A DNA stretch of 64,000 nt. Origin: Choanephora cucurbitarum. Lineage: Eukaryota > Mucoromycota > Mucoromycetes > Mucorales > Choanephoraceae. The stretch is taken from assembly GCA_025331435.1 (NCBI GenBank), contig JAIWNI010000075.1, positions 62,001 through 126,000 on the forward strand, in the 5' to 3' direction. Below are positions 56,163 through 64,000 of this stretch, in pieces. Numbering within the stretch: the stretch's first letter is position 1; each line of letters starts with the position of its first letter. Both the position numbers and the translations under genes were made by a program. The notes under the pieces are model-generated. The model ran no database searches. It was not told the origin of the DNA and saw only the letters and a list, made by a program, of their open reading frames with translations.

Positions 56163-56834
56163 TTAAACGATACTAAAATAGTTAATGTGGTTAGGCTTGT
56201 TTCTCAACTTTCGGCCTGTGATGAAAAAGACGGAAGCCAGACCCATGGTGATGCCGGCTGCCATCAGGACAATCAAATCATAAAAGACAGCAAAGAATTG
56301 AGATTGCATGGCTCGATAGACAACAGGCTGGATTGCTTCAGGTTGGACCCGAGTAAGAAGGAAATAAGCTAGAAAAATAACTTGTTCAGAGATCCCTCTC
56401 TCTTTAACATATTTCCCTGAAACTTTACCTAGAGCTGCCCAAAAGACATTTAAAAAGATAAATCCAAAGGTATAGGCATTGAACATATGTTGACGATGCT
56501 TGACCAAGAATTGGTTGTCATCCGTTTTGTTGGCACCATTTTGTGTACTACCATAGTTTGTATGACTCTGTTCCGTTTTTCCAGAATGCATTCCTTTGTG
56601 TACAATCTTATAAAAAAACAGAATACTAAGAGCACTAATGGTGATTGAACAGGCAAAGAAGATAGAGGGTATAGGTTCGTCTTCTAGTTCAGACATGGTT
56701 TTTGCCAATACAATACATGATTTGACACTGTTGAAGATGTTGATAGGGAACAATGCTATCATCGAGATCAAAAATGAACTCAAGCCGAGCAAGGCACAAA
56801 TGACACCGAAAACAGAAAATACACCCACTGGCAT
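56163..56834 (-). CDS. Four-helix membrane protein of unknown function
   Basis: Reads MPVGVFSVFGVICALLGLSS at the start, with hydrophobic segments at about residues 3-30, 58-76, 115-135 and 175-205. A 60-base intron (GTAAAG...TTTTCTAG) lies in the third membrane segment, joining WAAL to AYFLLTRVQPEAIQ; splicing gives 203 residues and retention would leave the frame open, so both forms are readable. The loop between segments 2 and 3 is polar (GKTEQSHTNYGSTQNGANKT). The C-terminus is RKLRNKPNHINYF. I do not recognise the family; a tetraspan-like endomembrane protein is the best description. Confidence 0.6.
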   Translation of the reverse strand: MPVGVFSVFGVICALLGLSSFLISMIALFPINIFNSVKSCIVLAKTMSELEDEPIPSIFFACSITISALSILFFYKIVHKGMHSGKTEQSHTNYGSTQNGANKTDDNQFLVKHRQHMFNAYTFGFIFLNVFWAALGKVSGKYVKERGISEQVIFLAYFLLTRVQPEAIQPVVYRAMQSQFFAVFYDLIVLMAAGITMGLASVFFITGRKLRNKPNHINYFSIV

Positions 56835-59358
56835 TTTGGATAGAGAAGAAAAAAAAAAGGTAGGTGAATAATAAAAAAAAAATAGGAAAGGTTACTTATA
56901 CGGTCTTTCTAGAAACCTGTCGCGTTTTGAATTTGTCAACTAAGCGGATTTCAATTACTTTGCTTGTCACATATAAGTTTTTTTTTTGAACATTGGGATC
57001 ATTTTAGTGTGTCTCAGGTACCACTTTCCTATATAATTGAGTTGAATGATGAAAAAGCTACATGTATAACAGAAAAAGGAAGGAGGGGGAAAACTCTATG
57101 GCTATTTTCTAAAAAAAAACATGGAAACCATCTTCCAAGTAGTAGTGTGCTCAGCAAAACCAAAAAAAAAGAAAAAATGGTTTTGAGGGAACCTGGTTTT
57201 GTGCTTCAAGTAGAATATACCAGAATTGGATCAAAGGATTTAAAGAAAGCAAGATGACTAATCAGTACATGTCTATATATCATCTTATTGCCTCCTGAAT
57301 GTTAGTTCGTTTGTCAATTGGAGGGAAGCGTTCTACATGATGACATACGAGTCGTCATTATCCCCATGTGCATTTAACGTATTTCAAGAAGGGTGTCTAA
57401 AGAGCAACGAATGATATCACTTTAGCTTTCTAATCAGAATCCAATTTCTTTTTTTTTAAGTCTGCTCCAATCCTCGCCTCACTTTTAGACTTAAAAACTT
57501 ATTCAAGTGGTCTCTGTCAATACGTTGTCTAACAAAATAGCAAGCGAGAACATAGAGTCGTCTTTTTTCCACAAGCTCTCGCTGATTCTAACTTTTTGCT
57601 TTCTTGATGCACACCTCATTGATTGATAAACGACAAAAAGCTTGTGATTCATTAGACTATGAAATTGTTTTTCTATCCATGATCGATACTTATATTAGCA
57701 TATATGATCGTTGTTTGCAGCAGATATGTCATTACACAGGAATTAAATAGTCTTTGACTCATATTTTTTTTCCGGAACCTAGCTCGGGGTTCTATCCTTC
57801 CACAATACTATGTTGTCTGAAAATGAGAAGCTCAAATAATTCAGTCCATTGATTTCTTTGTCTTATTGCAGTAGCATGCATACGCTTGCTTTCAAATGCT
57901 CGGATTGTTGATTGGTTTCAACATCATTTTCTGGTAAACGCACTTTGCATGATACGATCAGATGCAGAGAGTGATTAAAGAAAAGGCAGATGTTAAGCAA
58001 GATTCTCTTTTTAAAGAAGGGTTATTTAAAACAGGCTATTTGCTCAAGCATGCAATCGATTGTGTCTCTGTAAGCTCAATCGCTGCCTTTGCACTTCTTT
58101 ACATCTCGGAACCATCATGAACAGCCGATTTTAATCTTTTAAACCGAATGAGACATCTCCAATCCTGAATCCGAGTTTATCAAGTAAGATAGGTGTAATC
58201 TTGATACCACCCTTTCAGCTTGTCGATGAGAGAGAGAGGCAACAGTTTCCTAGTTCACATGTTGACATACAAGAAGTATAAGAAGAACTTGGCTATTCAA
58301 TCAAGGCGTTAGAGAACATTAGCTGAGAAAAAAAAGAGAGAGAGCAGTACATCTCTTTAGCCCAAGATTAACTTGTATCCAACACTTACCAAGCAAGTAA
58401 AGTATTGACTCAACATGCTCTGATCTTTAAAAAAAATTATACAAAAACGAGTTTCTGTTGTTATGTTAGCAAAGGTAAGTGCCTCGTAAATGATAACACA
58501 TTCGTTCTTCTTATAATTAAGAATAGCTTATTTCTTAGCTATAGAGTAGCTTGTATTGATTGTAACCAATTGAGATAACATGGTATAATTTTTGTTTGTT
58601 TGTTTGTATGACTCATTGTTCTATCAAGATAAACACGTCTTCTTGTTCTTTCGGGACCTATTCTTTTGCTATCCCAAGAACACAGGTTACACTAATATGT
58701 AACCCTGTCTCTCTTTCACGAATGACAGAAGTGTAACCTTACTCAGCCTTCAAGTAGCTTGCGTTCTTACAAAGAATCTGTTAATGGTTTCACAAAAAAA
58801 AAGAAATGCTCTTAAAGATCCCAAAAATGAGTGAAAAGAGAGAGAAAGTACAAGATCAATAAAGCATAAAGTCATATGCGAGTCTCTCAAAGCTACGTTT
58901 ATCCTGTTCCATTGGGGGTCTCTAAATTGACTTTGTACACTTTTCAGGCTTGATATTTCATTATTTAATGCTACTTGATTGAAGTAAGAGTTGTTGTGCA
59001 AAACAAGCTCTTTGACTTGTCTTGATCAATAGAATTAGATGAAGGCATTCACATTGTAGGTTCACTCATTAGTCTATTTGCTTTTGTCAATTGATGCTTG
59101 TATCACAGACTAACAGAGGAACATGGACCAAATGCAACTATATATGTCTTGAAAGCATCTTTTGCTAATGGCATGTAGACCTTTAATCTTTCATAACAAC
59201 TTGAAATCAATCTTGCCTAAATACCTTTCTTAAAAGATCGAACTCAATTTGCGTAATAACTAAGGTTTGCCCTTTGTCTTAAAAAGGGGTACTAAAATTA
59301 AGAAACGCAAGTCATTGCCTGCTTTTTTTTTTTCCTTTGTTCCAAACAATTCACCAGA
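56835..59358. other. Gene-poor intergenic region
   Basis: About 2.5 kb of AT-rich sequence. It holds a small hairpin near 58685 (GGTTAC...GTAACC) and one nearby related GTGTAACC, poly-A and GA tracts, but no coding exon that I can support. The end is T-rich and leads to the SWF1 start. Confidence 0.6.
58685..58703. repeat. Short inverted repeat (GGTTAC...GTAACC)
   Basis: GGTTAC and GTAACC flank a 7-base spacer (ACTAATAT region), with a third copy GTGTAACC about 28 bases on. Confidence 0.45.
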
Positions 59359-60924
59359 ATGGTAAAATAAAGTAACCCCGAACAAAAGCAAAGAAAGAGG
59401 GGAATGTCTAACGATCTCAATAGGATCTAATCTCATTCCTTCTGGTGTTCTTTGTTTTATTTGCAGCAGCTGTACTCATCTTGCTGTTTGGTGAATCACC
59501 TTCTTTAAAGTAAGCTTCATAAGCTGGCTTCGTTGATCACGAAACTCATATGAATAGACAGACATACAATGATTGGAAAACTTCATTATGGCCTCACAAA
59601 CATGCTTCCGCATATCATTCAGTAAAGTCCAAGAAGGAAAAGAATAAAAAAGAAAACTCATAACGTCATCTAGTCGTACTTTGCTCTGCACACTAGGTCA
59701 ATCCAATCTTAATCGAATCAGCAAATCTTGGATTTATTGTTGTGAATCACGTAATCCCTTTCTACAGGTAAGAAAATGAAGGGTACTTGGCAGGCTTAGG
59801 GCTAACTCGCTCATCATTTAGATTGTATTTGTTGCCATGTCATCAGTATCCATTTTGAGTTTTTTGTATAAAGCATTACCTCATATTCCTGGTCCTTATG
59901 TTGGTGACATTCACATGTAATTTGCATGCATATAGAAAATGATGCCACTTTATTTACAAATACAATGATAGGCTCATTATACCCGTACAAATCATTGGCT
60001 TATATGCAAGTTACTATATAGCATGTACTGCTAATCCAGGCATCATCACACCAGAAAACCTTCAAGCTCATTTAGATTATTATCCTTATGATGGTCTCAT
60101 CTATAAGCCAAAACAATGTAATACTTGTCGTATTCAAAAGTAAGTAAAAAGCACTGTGATGTCTAGCCATCTATCTTTACTAAAACCAAATCAAGACCTG
60201 CTCGATCTAAGCATTGTTCAATGTGTAAGGCGTGTATAGGTAAATTGGATCACCATTGCGTTTGGGTAAATCAATGTATCGGAGAAAACAATCAACGTTA
60301 TTTCTTTTTGTTTCTGGCTGTCTTGATTGAATTTTGTGCTTATGGTGCTTATCTATGCCTTCAAGTCTACCGAGGCTTTATTCTGACTTGGGGTCTTCAT
60401 CAAGCCTATGTACAAGAGCCATTGACAGGCAAGCGTAGTCTGATTTCATTTCCAAGAGCACTTTTGGTAAACACAATGATCTCATTTCCCTTTTTCTAAA
60501 ACCTGCTTCTTAAATGTAACATATTAGTATGTACTTCATCATGATAGGGTAATAGGCGCTATTGGTATTCTAGGTGCTGTCGTGTCTTCTGTTGTCTCCA
60601 TATTCTTCTTATATCAGTAAAGTAACCCTGTTATTGAATCATATCTAGTCACTCATCGCTTATAGGCTTTATTTAGCTGCAAGAGGTGTGACAACAAATG
60701 AGGCATTCAAATGGGAATTGGTGGAGGACTCTATTGATCGAGGTGAACTTTTCCGACAGACATCAGCTCGTTCTACTGCAATGGATGAGAGTTATGCTAC
60801 TCGAAGAAAGCCCGAAAAAAAGAAGCAGGAGAAGAGAATAGAGAGTTTAGAGGAAGTTGACAATATTTATGATAAGGGTGTCATCATGAATCTAAAAGAG
60901 GTCATGTTTCCGCCACATTTTTAG
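59359..60924 (+). CDS. SWF1: DHHC protein S-acyltransferase, Swf1/ZDHHC4 type
   Basis: Nine exons (59359-59361, 59424-59509, 59562-59621, 59674-59767, 59822-59916, 59972-60139, 60196-60466, 60528-60616, 60666-60924) encode 374 residues. The first exon is the ATG alone; joined to exon two it gives [20 protein letters not shown], matching the human ZDHHC4 start. The cysteine-rich domain [20 protein letters not shown] followed by [12 protein letters not shown] is complete with the DHHC catalytic cysteine. A TTNE motif ([10 protein letters not shown]) follows the fourth membrane helix. Swf1 palmitoylates transmembrane proteins at the ER. The tail is long and charged ([15 protein letters not shown]). 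Four membrane helices are visible. Confidence 0.82.
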
Positions 60925-60998
60925 AAATCTTATAAATAAGTGATTCGAGTTATTTTTTTTTTTTTTGATTTTCTTTTGCTTTAATTTTCATTTTTAAC

Positions 60999-61290
60999 AT
61001 GATTGGTCTCTGCTGTCTTATTTTGATTATCATTCTCTTGCCTCCTCTTGGTGTTTTCTTCATGAGAGGTTGTGGTGCTGATTTCTGGATTAACATGTAA
61101 GTTAGACAAGAGAAAGTTGTCTTATGGTTTGAGATTGACACTTTGTTTTAGCTGTTTAACCATCTTGGGTTACCTTCCCGGTCATATCCACGCCTTCTAC
61201 GTACTTGTTAAGGAAAGAGATGAAGGTCGCTTTAGAGAGCCTGCTTATGTATCTAATCAAGGTCAATATGGTGCCGTGCCCCCACAATAA
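60999..61290 (+). CDS. PMP3: Plasma membrane proteolipid 3 homologue
   Basis: Two exons, 60999-61096 and 61152-61290, encode 78 residues. The first helix is MIGLCCLILIIILLPPLGVF, then MRGCGADFWINICLTILGYL, then PGHIHAFYVLV, the UPF0057/Pmp3 signature with the P-P-x-G-V and L-G-Y-x-P-G-x-x-H-A elements. The tail (ERDEGRFREPAYVSNQG and onward) is longer than the 55-residue yeast protein. Pmp3 is a small hydrophobic membrane protein that affects membrane potential and salt tolerance. The ATG lies 74 bases after the SWF1 stop, across a poly-T tract. Confidence 0.9.
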
Positions 61291-62588
61291 GCTTGTACAA
61301 ATCTATACCTCTACTGTAATAAAGTAATAATCTACTCTAAAACACGTCATGAAAAACTGTGTACCATTTTGACGTAATGTCCACCTCGGGTAAGTTTGGT
61401 CAGGTTTAAACTCAGTGTTTGAAAAGCTTGGTGAGAGAAAAGGTGTGAGTATGTCTTTTTGGTTTGGAGAGAATGAGAAGTGCCTGATAAGGTTTGATGT
61501 TCTGGGACAAACGTTTGAAGAGATAAAGGCATTAGCAGGATATCAAACAAAGGAGACTTATGACTAAAGAAAAAAAAGGAAGGGGGAAAAAGTCATCGTG
61601 AAACGAAAGTGTGATGTTGCATATGTTAAAGTTTTTTTTTTGGCATACTCAACTGATACGAGCCTTTTGTTTCTAGTAAAAGCTCAGAAGATGCTTTATT
61701 GTTGAACCGTTACAGCTTTCGGCTAAACAATTGAGTATCATGTTAGTGACACCTCGTTCTATCTTAAAACAACCAAGTAAAACTTTATTCCTTTAGACTA
61801 TGATTTGTTGAATTGCTTGGCATTTCTCGAACTGACTGCGGTTTTCTTTGTTTGAAACGGTTTGTTACTTTGTTACATGCTTTTTAATCCACAAAGTTCA
61901 TCTACAACAGTCGCTTTGTTTAAGAGTAGTGCATATTCTTGAGAAATACACTCTTATATTGAGCATACTATTAAATCGAATGGTATTTTAGCGCTTGAAG
62001 CGATTTTCAAGTTGAGGGATTGCACTCTTATAATGAGCATACTCTTAAATCAAACACTCTTAAATCGAGCGACTACTGTATACCATTGAGATCTTCCTCA
62101 TGTTGCATTATCAGACGATAGATTTCCTCTTTCCATTTTGCTTGTTCATTACTGGGTTATTCGCTTGTTTCTGTAGGATAGATGTAGGCAGTGTAAGACT
62201 TTGAGCCAAAGTAGCCTATGTTTGTAACAACTGAGAGTTTGTGCTACACTATAGGATTTTCATAGGCTTTTTAAGGGTCAGAAGAATCTCTATTTAAGAC
62301 TTTTCAAAGGTTTTTTTTTCTAAAAGCCAGCTTAAAATAAACCTTTGATTTCGACAAAAAAAATCTTTTAATCAGAGGTTCTTCTGACCTTTTTTTTTTT
62401 TAAGTACTGCTTTCTTCAAGACCCGTATTGACTAAGAATCAATTCAATTTAAACGACTAAGCACCTGTTTTTACCAACACTCATGTTGATAGAGAAAAAT
62501 GAATTCATCATTGTCTATGATACAGTGTCTTTTATTAAATAATTTTGTTTACTTTTGTAACTCTATAAAATACTGAAGCCAACCCGCT
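61291..62588. other. Intergenic with a MITE-like element
   Basis: About 1.3 kb between PMP3 and the calcium channel gene. The only clear feature is the TA-flanked short element at 61905-62078. The remainder is AT-rich with poly-T tracts (61631-61640 and 62390-62401). Confidence 0.6.
61905..62078. mobile_element. MITE-like element with TA flanks
   Basis: The 5' end CAACAGTCGCTTTGTTTAAG and the reverse complement of the 3' end, CAGTAGTCGCTCGATTTAAG, share AGTCGCT...TTTAAGAGT. Both ends are flanked by TA, as left by Tc1/mariner or pogo-type transposases. The interior holds a direct repeat: ACTCTTATATTGAGCATACT and ACTCTTATAATGAGCATACT about 76 bases apart, each followed by TTAAATC. At 174 bases it cannot encode its own transposase. 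Confidence 0.6.
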
Positions 62589-64000
62589 TTATTCAAACTC
62601 TATAAGCATGTCTTTCATTGACTTGACTGTGAGAACACTTTACTATGAACATGTATCTCATCACTTACCTGACCACACGCTTTCATTCAAATGTTGCATG
62701 AGATCATTTGCTGTCTTGATATCCATATGTTGTACTTTATCATCCTCAACATAACAATGATGGGCTACATCATGATGTGTAGGGCTCGAAGGCGATAAGA
62801 GACTAGGCATTGAATTGATCTTTCTTAGCGTATCATTGCTTGGATTCTGATCATAAACAGACGGAGATCTAGAGCCTGAATAGAACGGACTAGCGATTGA
62901 CTCATCTGAGGGACTTTTGGGATCAGCTGAATCAATGATGATTTTTGGAACTAGGAAAGCATAAGTGGACAACATAACGCTAAATAATTCATTTCACTCA
63001 CTATTCTCTTGTCTCGGTGGATTGGGCACTGAAGGCTGAAGCCATTGACCGACAATGGCAATGCTATTTCGGGTATGTGGTTCAGAAGACACATGCGGCT
63101 TTCTTTGTCGCCATTTCAAAAACCTTCTTCGAGCGACCATCATGTTGATCAAACCATGCGCATTTTCAAAAGCCAACTGTTGTTCAATCTGTTGTTTCAT
63201 ACGCGAGTGGTGAATCAGGGCATCAAATCGCAAGGAGCTAGATGCATCAATCAATTGCATAGCAAGTATTTTCAACATCGTTCGAAACTCAACTCCCTTT
63301 CGTGTGGCTGTATTGACAACTTCCTATTTGAATGATAAGTGGATTTGAACAGTCATTTTAAAAATATCTTTTTTTTTCTCTTACTTTGTATACTTCTGCA
63401 TAACGTCTCTTTCTTAAACGTATGGTTTTGGGATCCACAGTGGCTAATTGCTGATTTAGTTGATGAAAGTTAAACAAGTGTTCCTTATTCTTATTTTGAT
63501 CAGGGCCTGAGATGGATGCTAAATGAGTAGGATTGATATCGAATTGTTTGGATGCTGCCATTAGATTGGCAATACTATGTTTTTCATCATACACTCGAAT
63601 GGAAAGTACTCCTTCAAGTTGCTAATACAAAGCTCATTAGACTCATAAAAGATATTGGGTATTCTCAAAGCCTAGCTACTTACGCTCAGGAATCGCGACA
63701 CTTGATCGACTGAAATATACCCGGTGGCATATGGATCTTCGTGAGACCAAGCAATTTTAAAGCTGTAGAGATGAAGTGAATACATAATTCAGATACAACA
63801 TCAATCTATCCTTACTTTCTTAGATCAGATCGTGTGATCAGAGTGAATCGATTGCGCTTGTCAAAAGTAAAAGAAAAGTTGTCAATTACAATCTAGAAGA
63901 GTAAGTGAGTATTAGATTCAGATACCTTGCCTTGAATGAGCTTACCATAGTAAACAAATTGACAAAGATGTAAGTGCACATAATATAGAATGCAGAAAAC
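62589..64000 (-). CDS. CCH1: Voltage-gated calcium channel Cch1, C-terminal part (partial)
   Basis: The gene enters from the right edge. The visible part begins in repeat IV helix S6 (FVNLFTMIVIDNFSFTFDKR) and continues NRFTLITRSDLRNFKIAWSH, then DPYATGYISVDQVSRFLS, an EF-hand-like segment, and QLEGVLSIRVYDEKHSIANL. This is the conserved C-terminal motif of fungal Cch1, the pore subunit of the high-affinity calcium system that works with Mid1. The cytoplasmic tail continues with KRRYAEVYK, an IQ-like MMVARRRFLKWRQRK, and Ser/Pro-rich sequence. The last exon is tiny: after NESVW, S is split by an intron (62668-62600) and joins EFE-stop at 62599-62589. Confidence 0.85.

Noticed and set aside
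56964..57257. 97-residue plus-strand frame
   Set aside because: A/T-run composition, no domain, no upstream promoter features; not supported as a gene.

Overview
The window is fungal nuclear DNA, most likely from Mucoromycota (Mucorales). It is AT-rich, with short introns of about 45 to 70 bases that start with GT and end with AG. Polypyrimidine tracts are common near acceptors and start codons, and A/T and CT runs are long. Several genes fit an early-diverging fungus better than an ascomycete: an animal-type O-GlcNAc transferase, a MyTH4-RhoGAP protein, FHIP, and a repeat-like family I recall from mucoralean genomes. No bacterial operons, phage, CRISPR or rRNA genes were seen.

Layout. 1-761: start of a secreted periplasmic-binding-protein-like gene. 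2769-4792: MyTH4-RhoGAP. 4793-8996: gene-poor, ending in a small secreted six-cysteine CS-alpha-beta (defensin-like) peptide gene at 8997-9218. 9817-14776: MRM1-type rRNA methyltransferase and FHIP in convergent orientation. 14777-19300: repeat-rich stretch with a 22-base inverted repeat about 2.9 kb apart, enclosing a broken gene of the repeat-like family. 19514-26946: coiled-coil protein with a PAM2-like tail, CS-domain protein, DNA topoisomerase I, cytosolic phospholipase A2-like protein, small orphan protein. 26947-30449: gene-poor, with tRNA-Arg(TCT). 30450-45894: CDC27/APC3, O-GlcNAc transferase, LRR protein, NIPSNAP, PHD-finger protein, Dpb3/CHRAC histone-fold protein, C2H2 zinc-finger protein, STE20/OSR1-like kinase. 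46045-50656: cystathionine beta-synthase, an orphan, mitochondrial ribosomal protein uL1m, PEX7. 51785-56834: pyruvate kinase, NOP15/NIFK-like protein, two unrecognised proteins. 59359-61290: SWF1/ZDHHC4-type palmitoyltransferase and PMP3, very close in tandem. 61905-62078: a MITE-like element. 62589-64000: C-terminal end of a CCH1-type calcium channel, running off the window.

The genes form no pathway cluster; this is ordinary housekeeping content with genes on both strands. The most unusual items are the defensin-like peptide beside a 4 kb gene-poor region, the PAM2-tailed coiled-coil protein, the repeat-bounded region around the broken nuclease-like gene, the TA-flanked MITE, and three palindromes packed just before the tRNA gene. 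Exon boundaries were read by hand from splice sites and frame. Where exon lengths are given in full they sum to a multiple of three.
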